Assembly: GCA_004565275.1 (NCBI GenBank) | Contig: SDOX01000006.1 | Span: forward strand, 1,178,001 to 1,242,000 | Direction of reading: 5' to 3' | Origin: Nannochloropsis salina CCMP1776 | Lineage: Eukaryota > Sar > Eustigmatophyceae > Eustigmatales > Monodopsidaceae | Length of the DNA stretch: 64,000 nt | Part shown: positions 1 through 10,451 of the stretch, in pieces | Position numbering within the stretch: the first letter of the stretch is position 1 | Layout of the letters: each line of letters starts with the position of its first letter | Notes under the pieces: model-generated | What the model was told of the DNA's origin: nothing | The model's input: the letters and a program-made list of their open reading frames with translations, nothing else | Database searches by the model: none | Made by a program: the position numbers and the translations under genes

Positions 1-47
1 GGAGGGAGGGGGAAAAATATGGGTGGATGGGGAGGAGGTGGGGGCAG

Positions 48-1403
48 TGGATCCGGCGTGGATCAGAGGACAAGTGGGACTGGTCGAGCAGGAACCGGTG
101 CGTGGGAGGGAGGGAGGAAGGGAAGGAGGGAGGGAGGGATAGAGGGAGGAAGGAAGGACTCGTAAGCGTAGCGAATCTTGCCAATTTTGCCCCTGCGTTT
201 GCGTGGCCAGCCTCTGACCCGTTTCTTATCCCTGGTCGACTCCCTGCCTCCCGTCGTCCCTTCCTCCCCTCCCACCAGGCACTTTTCACTGGCACCATCG
301 CCGAGAACATCCGTTACGGGCGACCCAACGCCACTGATGCCGAAGTCAAGCAAGCAGCGACGGACGCCAACGCCCACGATTTCATTACAGGTGAGGAGGG
401 GTGGGAGGAAGGGGGAGACGGCGGGAAGGAGGGAGGGAGGGAGGGAGGGAGGACTCGGTCCATCGGCTTCAAGGAAGCGTAGGGGCTTTCAGAGAGACAT
501 GCAGACGGAAAGAAGAACTTCAGGCATGCTTCCCACGCGTACCTTCCGTTGATGCTCCCACTTTTCCCTCCGTCACCTCCGCCACCTCCGCCATCCACTC
601 AACCTTCTCACGTCCCTTCCCTTCTCATCACCCACCCCCCAAAGCCTTCCCCGAAGGCTACCAGACCTATGTAGGAGAGCGAGGGAAAGCACAGTTGAGC
701 GGAGGCGAGCGGCAACGGATCACCTTGGCGAGGGCGTTGGTGAAACGTCCGCCCATCTTGGTCCTGGATGAGGCTACCAGCTCGCTGGATCCAGAGAGCG
801 AACGACTCGGTGAGGAGGGAGGGACGGAGGGAGGGACGGAGGGAGGGAAGGAAGGAGGGGAAGTTGGATTCGGGCGAGGGAGGGAGGGGGGGAGGGAAGG
901 CGACACGGTCTTGCCGTGGGGATTTTTGCCTTACCCTGACGTTCCGCTTCTCCTCCCTTTTGTGTGGTCGGTGTCCACGTCGGCCCCAGTGCAAGAAGCC
1001 TTGGAGAAAGCCATGCGGGGAAGGACGACGGTGGTGGTGGCGCATAGGTGGGAGGGCGGGAGGGAGGGCGGGATGGAGGGCGGGAAAGTTGGTGGCCCAA
1101 GAGAGCAGGATTGGAAGGAGGAGTCTAGCCCGTGCTCGATTCCCATGGTCGATCCACCCCGAATTTTCCCTGTCTCATTGCTTTGTCCTTCCCCCCCTTC
1201 ACCCCGTTCCTCCTTACCTCCCTCCCGCCCTCGTGGACCGCAGACTCAGCACGGTGGAGAAGGCCGACGTCATCTTTGTGCTTGAAAAGGGCCACATTGC
1301 AGAGAAGGGGAATTTCCGGGAGCTCTTGAACCGAAAAGACGGCGCCTTTGCGCGCCTGCATCAATCCGCTTCTTTTTTGTCGTCGGACAACCTGACAGGA
1401 TAG
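48..1403 (+). CDS. ABC transporter, C-terminal nucleotide-binding domain (partial, 5' end outside window)
   Basis: Five exons can be joined in phase: 48-97, 279-390, 645-809, 990-1047 and 1244-1403. Together they give the last ~180 residues of an ABC exporter ATPase domain: Q-loop (VGLVEQEP) followed by [14 protein letters not shown], then [13 protein letters not shown], the signature LSGGERQR, Walker B with D-loop ([12 protein letters not shown]), the H-loop (VVVAHR), LSTVEKAD, and a normal C-terminal tail ending DNLTG. Walker A and the membrane domain lie upstream of the window. The [10 protein letters not shown] and LSTV sequences are typical of ABCB (MDR/TAP/ATM-like) exporters, so it pumps substrates across a membrane using ATP; the substrate cannot be told. 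A half or full transporter is equally possible. Introns start G-rich and end C-rich. An AATAAA lies at 1580-1585, after the stop. Confidence 0.9.
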
Positions 1404-1832
1404 GTTGGAAGGGAGGGGGGGGGGAGTGGGACGGTGGGACGGGATCGGAGGAAAGCTTGGTAGGCGGGCGATATGATAGAAGAGACGCATGCCGGTGCTC
1501 GGCTCGGTAGCTCGTGTGATTAAATTGATGCCAAGGGCCCCAAGGAATGCGTCCCTGACGAAGCCACTCTGGCGCAAAAAATAAAGGAGGACGCGTGCTC
1601 GCTCGCTCCAGCCGGTTTGAGCCCACTGGCACTGCCATTGACTATTTTTCCACATGGTTTATCTTGATTTCACCCAGCATGCACACCTCTTTTCTCTTTA
1701 TATTACATAACCACAGACCATTAATTCCTCTTCTTTCTCTCATTTTTTGCTCCCCAGAAGCCACTTTTCCTCCTCTCGATTCTATCATCCTCCGCCTAAG
1801 GCCCCTCACGATCAACATCACCCTCCTCCCCT
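1404..1832. other. Convergent intergenic region, 3' UTRs
   Basis: This space separates the stops of the ABC transporter and the FAD monooxygenase. It holds a G-run at 1415-1425 and an AATAAA at 1580-1585. The reading frames that cross it are low-complexity and resemble nothing known to me. Confidence 0.6.
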
Positions 1833-3641
1833 TCACCCCATCACACACCCCAAGCGCATCTTTCGCACGAACTCCCTCACACCCCTTCCCCCATCCCACC
1901 GCCAAAGGACTGCTCCCAGGAGCAAGACACCGACTGTTCTCAAAACGCGCGTCGTCCGCGTCGCCCGCGCCAAGACTTGGCTGTAGTCCCAACGGACGTC
2001 TTGGCACATGAAAAACACGGGAGGGGCCAGGATCCGGGGGAATACCTTGTGCAAGGCCGCCCGCAGGCCCACCCCCATAAGTTTCAGGCTCTTTTGGACG
2101 GGCAGCATGTGGTTGTACTGCTGCGGGAAGCCAATGGGGATCAACTCGCAGACGGCTCGGCTCTGTGGGCCCCGGAGAGTCTCGTAGAGGGGCAAGGCTG
2201 CCGCCCAATCCCCTTCGGTCTTGTCGAGGCTGAAAATGAAGTCCAAGACGTCCAGCAGGGCAATGTTCACGCCCGCCCCCAGGTCGGGGGGGAATGCGTG
2301 GATGGCGTCCCCCATCAGCACCACCCCTCCCGCCCCCTGCCTTCCGTCCCGCCCTCCCAGCACCTGCTGAGCATCCAGGCAGTACTGAGGCCGCGGAAAA
2401 AAACCGCCGGAGGAGCGAGCGAAACGTTCCGCCTCCTCTGGAGAGACCATCTGGTCCACGTCGCATTGCGGGAGCTCCCGTTTCAAAAATGCAATGACGT
2501 CTTGGCCCTTTTCCAGGCCGAAAATGTCCGCGGAAGGGGAGGCGATGATGTTCGCCGTGCGGGGTATGCCTTGCATCTTGAACGGGAGCAGGCCCAGGCG
2601 AAGGGGGGGAGAGAAGTAACCTTTAGGCAAACCCACGTAGGAGTAACACGTTTCCCGGCGCGTGGGGGTGTCGGGCTCTGCGTGCGTGAGTGGGAACCCG
2701 TCTTGGATGGCGAGGATCTTGTACCGGAGGCCCGCAGAGGGGGCGTCCACGTACTGCAAACCAAAGCGAGGTCCGTCCCTCTTTCCCCACCCCCAGCCCC
2801 ACCTCCTTCCCACCCGCTTGGCTGTGCTTCTTTCCTTCGATTTGCTCGGGATTTCTTCGGTCTTTTTCGGGTCGGAGGCCGCCCAGGCCTCCAGGCCCTT
2901 TCGGATGCGGCTGTTCATGCCATCGCAACCTATGACTTTCTGCGAGACGAATTCCGTGGAGGTTCCGTCCCCTAGGGCCGCGACAATTTTGGCTTGGGCT
3001 GTTATCTGAGCCGTTTTTTCCGGCGGGGGCATGACAAAGCGTTGGATTGTCACGCCCCAATGGAAGGAAATGGCCTTCCCGCAATCTTCCTTCTGGATGC
3101 GGTCGTACAGGAAGGAGAGCAGAGCACGGCGTGGGAGCCAGTAGGCCGTTTGTTGGCTCGGGTCCGCGGGGGCTTTCACCACTTTGACACTCCCGTCCGC
3201 CTGGACGATGGTGATGTTCAAAAATTCCTCCGTGGTGATGGAGACCTCCTGCATCGCATCCGTAATCCCCAGCAGACCGGTGAGGCGTTGGCCGCGGCCG
3301 TCGATCCTGTACAAGTAACTCTTGTCCACTTCAAAATACTCGGCAGAGGGGTTACGTTCCAGCACATGGATGTCCTGGTAACCTCGACGGGCAAGGGAGA
3401 GGGCGGCGGCTAGGCCGGCTGGGCCGCCGCCTGCGATAAGGACATTGCAATGCAGCTCCTTGATGGACGTGGAGGAGGAATGTATCGGGTTTGGGGAGGT
3501 GGAAGACACCGCCATGTGGAGTAAGGAACGCGGATGCCGGTAGGCCTCCACAAAAAGCAATGGCGAGACGAAGGTGAGGATGACAAGAAAACAGACGACG
3601 TGCTGCGCCCACGGCACGATGAATCGTCGGGAGTCGGGCAT
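1833..3641 (-). CDS. FAD-dependent monooxygenase, kynurenine 3-monooxygenase-like
   Basis: Intronless, 602 aa. The first ATG of the frame is at 3641 (the upstream GTG at 3653 is not used). The N-terminus has a hydrophobic signal (CFLVILTFVSPLLFVEA, residues ~17-33), so the protein enters the ER or, less surely, a plastid. The dinucleotide fold starts VLIAGGGPAGLAAALSLARR (GxGxxG), followed by VLERNPSAEYF. The second FAD motif is VVLMGDAIHAFPPDLGAG (GD box). This is the layout of aromatic hydroxylases; the spacing resembles kynurenine 3-monooxygenase. A C-terminal hydrophobic stretch (VLLLGAVLW) may be a membrane anchor, as in KMO. A basic, Trp/Gly-rich insert (KRVGRRWGWGWGKR) sits mid-protein. 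The substrate is inferred by family only; ubiquinone- or squalene-type hydroxylases are alternatives. Confidence 0.8.
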   Translation of the reverse strand: MPDSRRFIVPWAQHVVCFLVILTFVSPLLFVEAYRHPRSLLHMAVSSTSPNPIHSSSTSIKELHCNVLIAGGGPAGLAAALSLARRGYQDIHVLERNPSAEYFEVDKSYLYRIDGRGQRLTGLLGITDAMQEVSITTEEFLNITIVQADGSVKVVKAPADPSQQTAYWLPRRALLSFLYDRIQKEDCGKAISFHWGVTIQRFVMPPPEKTAQITAQAKIVAALGDGTSTEFVSQKVIGCDGMNSRIRKGLEAWAASDPKKTEEIPSKSKERSTAKRVGRRWGWGWGKRDGPRFGLQYVDAPSAGLRYKILAIQDGFPLTHAEPDTPTRRETCYSYVGLPKGYFSPPLRLGLLPFKMQGIPRTANIIASPSADIFGLEKGQDVIAFLKRELPQCDVDQMVSPEEAERFARSSGGFFPRPQYCLDAQQVLGGRDGRQGAGGVVLMGDAIHAFPPDLGAGVNIALLDVLDFIFSLDKTEGDWAAALPLYETLRGPQSRAVCELIPIGFPQQYNHMLPVQKSLKLMGVGLRAALHKVFPRILAPPVFFMCQDVRWDYSQVLARATRTTRVLRTVGVLLLGAVLWRWDGGRGVREFVRKMRLGCVMG

Positions 3642-4261
3642 GGACGGTGCCACAAGTATGAGGGACGGTGTCCTGCGGTCCAGTCGTTGCCTGTGGACGT
3701 GTGTGTCTTAGCGTTGGCATGAAAATAAAAATAAAAACACGTAGAAATGGTCATTATGTCGTCTTGGTAGTTTTCGAACCGGTTTTGACAAATGATAAAA
3801 TGAAGCAAGGGTCTGCAGACGAGAGGCTTTAGCTTTCCTGACCGATCGATTTCCCACATACCGGTAACAAACTTGTGATCATCTAGATCACCAAACCACC
3901 TCAATCTTTGTTTTTAGAAACAGAGGGAATATACCACTTCACATAAACGTGATGCGTGTACAAACGCGCCACACTCCACACAAGCTTGAAGGGGGTGGGG
4001 AGGTTAGAACACCCCGTGGAAAATTTCACTCAGTACGAGAATACAACCCGCCACGTTTACACAGTCATTCATACCCATGACTCTTGAAGGCTTGGGGGTG
4101 TCGAAGAGAATGATAAGCGTTGCCTGCTTTTTACATTTTCAGGACATGTCGTCGAGCCTGACTTTCCTCATATCAACCGACTTCTATGCTTCTGGTTGCC
4201 ACCCCACTCCCAGGAAATACATGTCGCTTATTCGCGTGAAAGCAGCTTGATTGCAGCCTAA
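3642..4261. promoter_or_regulatory. Divergent intergenic region between FAD monooxygenase and ITFG2-like gene
   Basis: About 620 bp separate two divergent start codons, so both promoters must lie here. The composition is AT-richer than the flanking coding DNA. I see no clear TATA box, repeat or small gene. Confidence 0.5.
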
Positions 4262-6037
4262 ATGGAAGAATGTGCACATGACACGGAGATGCTAAACAAA
4301 GCTGAGGCATCGGGTACCTCGCCCTCGCCCTCGAGCTTGGCTACCGGATTTCTCCCCGGCTCGACCAACCTACAAGTCGATGAAATTTACCTTTTGACGC
4401 GGAAGGAGCTTTACTTTGGCCCAAATCATGCCCATACTGCAATGGCTCTGGCAGATTTAGACGGGGACGGGCAGCAGGAATTCATGGTCGGATCATTGGA
4501 CGGGACCCTAGCGATCTACAAAGGTCTTGCGGGGAGGGTACCATGGGCCGTGGCGACAGGGCTGGGGATGCTCCGTGTCTTCTCGTGTGGGCAGCTTTTG
4601 CCGGACCCTGACATCGAGACACAAAGCCCCCTCTCCAAGCATTGTTCTGAGAAAGTGAGTGGAGAGAAAGGAGGAAAGGCACAAGCAACGGCGGGGACGC
4701 GACCTGCCCGCCCCGGGCAGCTTGTCGCCCTGACCGTTGAAGGCGATGTTCACCTCTTCGACTTCAAAAACGACCCGTCTTTGCTTACTCTAACGTCTCC
4801 GACCAAAACAAGCCACGCCGAGAAGTACGGCGGCCGTTCCAGTCCCCCGCAGCACACAGACGTGCCTGTGTTCTCTGCCTGGGACACGCCGTCCTTGAGG
4901 TTGCAGCCCAGCCACAGCTTCACCGTGGCGCCCAACGTCACAGCTGCGCTTATTTTGGATGTGGATGGGGATGGATGTCAGGAGCTTGTATTAGGGTACA
5001 CGGACGGGAAACTTCAAGTCCTTTGCTGGCGCTCTGCCTGGCGGTTGACAGAGGATGCAGGGCCGGAAGATTCCAGGCCGTGCTCGGAAAGGGTACCCGG
5101 CGGAGCCCCCGTACAAATGTTCGAGAAGGGCGTGGCGACGGCGTCCGCGTCGATCGTGTCGTTGTCAAGCCTGGGGCCGGACGACTCGAGCGGGAGGTCC
5201 GAATGCATTGTGGTGGCTCTAGAGGCGGGCACGATAGAGGTACTTAGGTGCAGCTCGGGGGCGGCGGGCGACCGGGAACCTCTCCTCACTTCGCTCGTCG
5301 AATTGCAGATCGGAGGTGGACTCCCTTTGCCACGTTTTGGCTGGTCGGGCCCCCTGACCTGTTGCGCGCTGCCGAAAGACGTTGACAGCTTGGCCCTGGG
5401 ACTCGCGTTTGCGGTGGCCGGTTTGGACGGTCGGATGGGCGTGGCTGTGGTAGGGAAGGAGGGGGGCGGGGCGGGGGAGGAGAGCGAGGTGGCCGACGAG
5501 GGGGGCCTTGGGACATGGAAGACGGTGTGGAGCGTACAGACGAGGCACCCTCTCTACACTGTGGCGCCCCTTTTCCTGGGCACTGGAGACGAAGGCTGGG
5601 GGTTCGCGGCCTGCGCCTGGAGTGGTTTGACCTATTGGGTCCCGACGAAAGCTGCTTTCGCCGGACAAGCGGGGGCCGAAAAGGTGCGAGTCTTCGACCC
5701 GTCCAAGATGCTAATGCCACCGGTGCGTGGATTCCTCGCGGGGGCTTTTGGCCCGGACAACGAACCTTGTTTGTTCTATAGCTGTGCAGACGGACATATC
5801 GTCGTCTTTCATGAGCTAGAGAAGCAGCTGAGAAGACTGCAAAAAGGCACGGAAGAATATGAAGAGGAGGTGGCCAAGGCTGCACGCGAGCTACGAGCCC
5901 CGGAGACGCAAGAACTGGTGGACGCATGGATGAAAGTACATTTGACACAAGCGGGGGAGACGGCGGGGGGGGTGGACGAGGGGGAGACCCCACAAGCCGA
6001 GGTCCTGGAACCTGAGGAGGGGAAGGGGGGGCCATAG
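4262..6037 (+). CDS. ITFG2-like FG-GAP/beta-propeller protein (KICSTOR subunit homologue)
   Basis: Intronless, 591 aa, starting at the first ATG. Residues ~55-85 carry the FG-GAP/calcium-loop-like repeat ALADLDGDGQQEFMVGSLDG followed by TLAIYKG, then PWAVATGLGMLRVFSCGQLL, matching the N-terminal blades of ITFG2. A second copy is ALILDVDGDGCQELVLGYTDG-like (residues ~226-246). In animals ITFG2 is one of four KICSTOR proteins that hold the GATOR1 complex on lysosomes so that amino-acid starvation shuts off TORC1. Here it is longer than human ITFG2 (447 aa), with acidic/Gly-rich inserts and a C-terminal helical, acidic tail. No signal peptide is seen, so it is likely cytosolic. Family assignment is by motif memory; the TORC1 role in algae is inference. 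Confidence 0.75.
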   Translation: MEECAHDTEMLNKAEASGTSPSPSSLATGFLPGSTNLQVDEIYLLTRKELYFGPNHAHTAMALADLDGDGQQEFMVGSLDGTLAIYKGLAGRVPWAVATGLGMLRVFSCGQLLPDPDIETQSPLSKHCSEKVSGEKGGKAQATAGTRPARPGQLVALTVEGDVHLFDFKNDPSLLTLTSPTKTSHAEKYGGRSSPPQHTDVPVFSAWDTPSLRLQPSHSFTVAPNVTAALILDVDGDGCQELVLGYTDGKLQVLCWRSAWRLTEDAGPEDSRPCSERVPGGAPVQMFEKGVATASASIVSLSSLGPDDSSGRSECIVVALEAGTIEVLRCSSGAAGDREPLLTSLVELQIGGGLPLPRFGWSGPLTCCALPKDVDSLALGLAFAVAGLDGRMGVAVVGKEGGGAGEESEVADEGGLGTWKTVWSVQTRHPLYTVAPLFLGTGDEGWGFAACAWSGLTYWVPTKAAFAGQAGAEKVRVFDPSKMLMPPVRGFLAGAFGPDNEPCLFYSCADGHIVVFHELEKQLRRLQKGTEEYEEEVAKAARELRAPETQELVDAWMKVHLTQAGETAGGVDEGETPQAEVLEPEEGKGGP

Positions 6038-6315
6038 CCCTAGACCACATCGATGTGATAAAAATTGTGAACAGGCTGTTTTTTTTCGGGAAAATGTTGC
6101 TCGGTCATTTTCTGCTCTTTTTCACATCCCTCGTGTTCGTAATTCCGAACACCGTCTACATCGCCCTCTGAAGGAGCCAAAGCGTACCCTTCTTTCTCTT
6201 TTGATTACTCTCTAGTTTTCCACCCTTCTCGGCACCTGATTGCACTGCGCATCGCGGAGGAACCTCCCCTCCCCTACGCCACGTGTCTCCACACCACCTA
6301 TTATCCACATTACTT

Positions 6316-8632
6316 TTACTTCTGGCTTCCATCTTCCTGAGGAGCTACAAACTTTTTAGGCAACCGTGCCCAGCACCTTTCTTCGTAATCCTCCTCCAAA
6401 TGAGGGGCGTTCACGGCCCACTCGGTCAATTTCAAGACGTAGCATGTCTCAAACATGAAGGCCAGCCCTCCCTCAAATTTCACGGGCGCCAGCGCCTCGG
6501 TCGTTGCCTTCTCGAAAGTAGCCAAGTCGGGCCCATGGGGGGACATGCAGGAGTGGAGGGACGCGCCCCCCGGCAAGAAGCCTTCCTTGGCGTCGTACTT
6601 TCCGTAGATCATACCCATGTACTCGCTCATCACGTTTCGATGATAGTAGGGGGGCCGGAAGGTATGCTCCATCACCATCCATCGGGGGGGAAAGACCACA
6701 AAGTCTGCGACGGCCACACCGGGCACGGCGGACGGGCAGGTCAAGACGGTGAAGATGGAAGGGTCCTGAAGGAGGGGAATAAGTCCGAAAGGTCAGCGAT
6801 GTGCGGTGGTGAGGAATGAGGGTGAAGTATGATGATATTATGGTAGCATTGGATGGGTGAAGGATGACTGCGAGAGAGGTACGCCAAGAAGGAAGGGATG
6901 CAAAGGCCTCGACGGAGGACGATCGGATAGGGAGTAAAGGGATAGAGAAATTCTGGTGTCGGCAATGGAACGTGCATCAAATGGGAGGATGCCTCGAATA
7001 GAGACCACACGGTGTGATGACGATGCCAAGGAGAAATACGACTCCAATCAACCCCATCCCTCCCAGGTCTTCCTGCCCCCCTACCAAATGATCATAGGTC
7101 ACCGAGCCCACGCAGCAGAAATCGTCCAGATTGTATTTAAAAGGAGCATAGTTGCCATGCCATGCCACCACGTTGAAAGGGGAAGCAGGGAGGGTTGCCT
7201 CGAAAAGCTCTCCCCCATACTTGTTGAGGAGCCGGAAAGGCCTCTCCAGGTCTTGGAAGGCGGCAACGGGGTACTTAAAGTCGCGAGGGTTGGCCAAACC
7301 GTTTGCACCCAGGGGACCGAGCTGTGGGAGCTGTGCGGTGAAGGGGGATAGGCAGGGGGGTGAGCTCTCGACCTGGGACAACATTGCGGACCAGCGATTC
7401 TCTTCGCGCCAAAATCAGGGGCAGGAGAAGACGACCGTCGCGAGCACCGCACGCACAGTGCCATGGCTGACGTCTCTCGACCTCGAAACGCCCCGCCAGT
7501 GCACGTGCCGAAGGACGTCGTTGCCCCCTTTCCCCGTTGGCACCCTCCGGAGCCCCGCGCCCTCCTGACCTGGAAGTGGCCCTCGAAAACTTCCAGCACG
7601 TATCCCCGCGAGGGGGCGTCCACGTCGATCTGAAACTTGATACCACGCGGCAAGACCACGATTTCCCTTGGTTCTACCTCCAACATGCCCATTTCGGTGC
7701 GGATGTGTAACGTCCTGGGAGTGACGACGGCGCGGGCGTGTGAGTGAGAAGGGCAAGCAGGGCTCTCACCTACCCTCCATTATCAACGCTCTGATCGTCT
7801 CACCGCCCCGCTGCACTCCTTCCCTTCCACCCAACTTGAAACTCACCCCATCTGAGGCACCACCAAGAAGTCTCCGTCCGAATTCTGGAAGGCAACGTCG
7901 ACCATGGAGGTATCGGCTGCGTACATGAAAACATTCAGGCCCTGTTTGCTGCCCGGGTCGCCAGCCCCCATCATACAGACCAGTCCATGCACAAAGTCCA
8001 CCCCAGAACCGGCCGCAGTGGGTGCGTTTGGATCTGATGCAGGCATGGGCAGGGGCAACGGGCGCCATCGCAGCATGGCCGGCGTGGTGACTTCCGGCTT
8101 GTTGAGCAGGCCAAGGCGAGAGAGGGAGGAAGCCACAGGAATGAAACGGGATTGGACCACGGACGGCCGAATGCGATACAACCAGGAGCGTTGGTTATGC
8201 TCGCGGGGGACGGTGAATGCCGTGCCAGATAATTGCTCGGCGTAGAGACCTGTGCGCAAAGGTCCGAGACGGGGAAATCCAATTGCCCGTCAGCCCGCGT
8301 GGCAATTTTAAGCATCAAGCCATGTCAAACAAAGAGACAAACATGCCACAATCCTGACAGAACAATAAACCCTGGGCATGCCGCGGGGACAACCGAGGCG
8401 CTAAAGGAAAAATATGATGAGCATGCAAGGTGCATGGCTTCCGGAGCGTACCGTACGGGCAGGTTTGTGGGGTGTTTTGGCCTTCAGGTAGGGCATTTGG
8501 TATTGCCTCGGTGCTGAAGTGGTTGCCAAAGCCTGATTGATACTGCAATGCTGGACGCGTGCGCTTTATCTCGGACGACAAGGGAACTTTCTTGGTGGCT
8601 TCTTCCATCAAAGAGGAGGAAGAGGATGTCAT
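6316..8632 (-). CDS. HGD: Homogentisate 1,2-dioxygenase
   Basis: Five exons, all phase-consistent: 8632-8452, 8249-7847, 7714-7570, 7330-7085 and 6765-6316, giving 474 aa (usual ~445). The enzyme opens the ring of homogentisate to maleylacetoacetate in Phe/Tyr breakdown. Diagnostic stretches in order: [33 protein letters not shown]-type N-terminal block, [40 protein letters not shown], and the Fe(II) site in [20 protein letters not shown] with the final His in CMSPHGPD. The three iron ligands (His in YYHRN, Glu in MSEY, His in SPHGPD) are all present. No targeting signal is evident, so it is cytosolic, as in other eukaryotes. It shares a divergent promoter region with the MPV17-like gene. Confidence 0.95.
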
Positions 8633-9206
8633 CGTTCTGTGATCTTGTAGCTGCTGCTACTCCCAATACCTTGAAAGGCGTTGGCCTCCGCAACGGCAAC
8701 GCTTCAAATGATAACAAACGCGCTATTCAATATTTTTTGAAAAGATGAAAGACTTCTACTGAGCACGCGTGAATCGAGGCACTGATGTAATTTGGACATG
8801 ACAGGGCCAAAATAATGTCTGCCCCTGACTTTCGGCGACGGACGTCACACTACCGACGGCTCAACTTAATCCCTCGTCAATTAACATTTCGGAAGACGTA
8901 CAGGGCAAGAACGATGGCGTTCATGTTTCTATCTTTACTGAGTGATATTCCAAGAGATTTAATCCACTTTCTCTGTCATATTTGATGCCTTGTAAAGCGG
9001 GTTCAACCTGCACGCGAGGACAGTATCCAGAGCGTCTCTTTGTCCTCTTGGTACTCCCCTTCTCTTTTAACCAAAGCCTTTTCAAATTTCCAATTCCCAG
9101 TCATACTTTATTTACACCTTAATTGTTGTGAAGTGGGAGTCTGCTTTTCAAGCTCCACAGCCGGGTGCTAAAATTTCAAGAAAAGAAGCTTGCGTTCAAG
9201 AAGATC
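8633..9206. promoter_or_regulatory. Divergent intergenic region HGD / MPV17-like
   Basis: 574 bp between two divergent ATGs, AT-richer than the genes, with pyrimidine-rich stretches near 9040-9110. It must hold both promoters. No specific element was recognised. Confidence 0.5.
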
Positions 9207-10034
9207 ATGAGGCTGGCTTTAGGGCTTCTGTCGGTGGTTGTCGCCATGGCCAGCGTTCTTAGCAGCGCCCATCCAATTTGTTGTACGGTGACTAAAGTGA
9301 GAAAATTACCTAGCACACCGGCTGTAACGCTCGCATCCTTGCAAGGGGGGCAAATCTTGAGACCAGACAGAAGGAGCCATCGACACATGCCATGGTCCGC
9401 GCCGTACGCGCCTCGTGGCATGCTGAGCAGAAGGGCCATGGCCAGTATTCCAAGCCCTTTGGGGCTTCTCAAAGCATTTGGTAAAGCCTATAGCAACTGG
9501 ATGATGGAGCAACCGATCCGTGCAAATCTGATTTCCGGGATATTGATGGTGGCAGTAGGGGACGGGATCAGTCAAGCGATCGAAGTGGATGCGAAGACGG
9601 GCCAAAAGAAGTGCACGTCTTGGCGGGACCTCTCCTTGCGCCGTTTAGCTAATGCAGGATTTGCAGGTGCGGTATTCAACGGTGTTTTACTGCCGCAATG
9701 GTACCTATTGCTGCATAAACTCTCTCCAGGAGCGGAGACGCCAAAGACGATCGCGGCAAAGATTCTCGGCAATTGCGTGGCGTGGGGCTGTGTGGGGAAT
9801 GCTGCTATCATGGCCATGCGAAGAGTGCTTGACGGGGAGAGCTGGCATGACGCTGAACAGGCCGTGCGGAGAGATCTCTGGGGAGTGATGATGAATGACT
9901 ACAAAATATGGCCTTTGTACGACGTGCTCTGCTTCACTTGCATCCCCCGGCATTTGCACGGGCTGTCCACAGGCACGTTGGGGATCGTGTGGGCGACCTA
10001 CTTGTCCTACGTGACCCATACGGAGGGGCACTGA
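9207..10034 (+). CDS. Mpv17/PMP22-family membrane protein
   Basis: Single exon, 275 aa from the ATG at 9207 (the frame extends upstream only through a GTG). Starts with a signal-like stretch (MRLALGLLSVVVAMASVLSS). The Mpv17/PMP22 domain fills the C-terminal half: NLISGILMVAVGDGISQAIE, NAGFAGAVFNGVLLPQWYLL, and the family end motif region MNDYKIWPLYDVLCFTCIPR. Members are four-helix proteins of the peroxisomal, inner mitochondrial or plastid membrane that form or tune small-solute channels. The signal-like N-terminus would suit a plastid or endomembrane location here, but this is uncertain. The consensus Trp-Pro is kept (IWP), while the usual Asn-Phe after it is replaced. Confidence 0.85.
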   Translation: MRLALGLLSVVVAMASVLSSAHPICCTVTKVRKLPSTPAVTLASLQGGQILRPDRRSHRHMPWSAPYAPRGMLSRRAMASIPSPLGLLKAFGKAYSNWMMEQPIRANLISGILMVAVGDGISQAIEVDAKTGQKKCTSWRDLSLRRLANAGFAGAVFNGVLLPQWYLLLHKLSPGAETPKTIAAKILGNCVAWGCVGNAAIMAMRRVLDGESWHDAEQAVRRDLWGVMMNDYKIWPLYDVLCFTCIPRHLHGLSTGTLGIVWATYLSYVTHTEGH

Positions 10035-10451
10035 TGCCGTAGGGTGGAGGCAGCGAAAATGCAGGACCCTGGGGGGGTCATGCCAAGGGAGGGGGCGGAG
10101 AGTGTCTGGCTCCGAGGGAGAGTTAAGGCGGCACCCGTCTCCGTGAAGGGGAGCAGGACAAGAGGAAGACCAGCCTGTGGTCGACACGACCTTCCGTCAA
10201 GGTAGGGCGGGCGGCTTTTCAAATGTTCAAAATATGTGAGGAGTCTTCCTGCAGGCATGCTAAAAGAGGGTCAGAGCATGTCTGTCATCTGCAGCAGCAC
10301 ACGGTGGAACAGTTTGACGAAGAAACATGACCACCACATCGTAGTAATCCACGGTTGAGGGACTGCAAGAGCTTTCGCTTCTCCTCGAGATTTTTTTTAT
10401 TTTTTTTTTGTTTTGGGGGGGGATACTTTATAGCACGGAGCATCCCTCCAC
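10035..10451. other. Convergent intergenic region, 3' UTRs
   Basis: Between the stops of the MPV17-like and PhyH-like genes. It holds a T-rich tract with a G-run (about 10390-10420). No gene is seen. Confidence 0.5.

Noticed and set aside
27-1403. Long frames translating to [10 protein letters not shown] or [12 protein letters not shown] runs in the ABC gene and elsewhere (for example 37548-38429, 58687-59556, 60082-60465)
   Set aside because: They are translations of (GGGA)n/(CCCT)n intron tracts, cross clear splice sites, or run through N.
1833-8632. Functional cluster of the FAD monooxygenase and HGD for aromatic catabolism
   Set aside because: An unrelated ITFG2-like gene lies between and promoters are separate; proximity alone is not evidence.
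9165-9206. Upstream start of the MPV17-like protein
   Set aside because: The codon there is GTG; the first ATG is at 9207. The same applies to GTG/TTG-led frames at 3653, 12331, 50255 and 62285.
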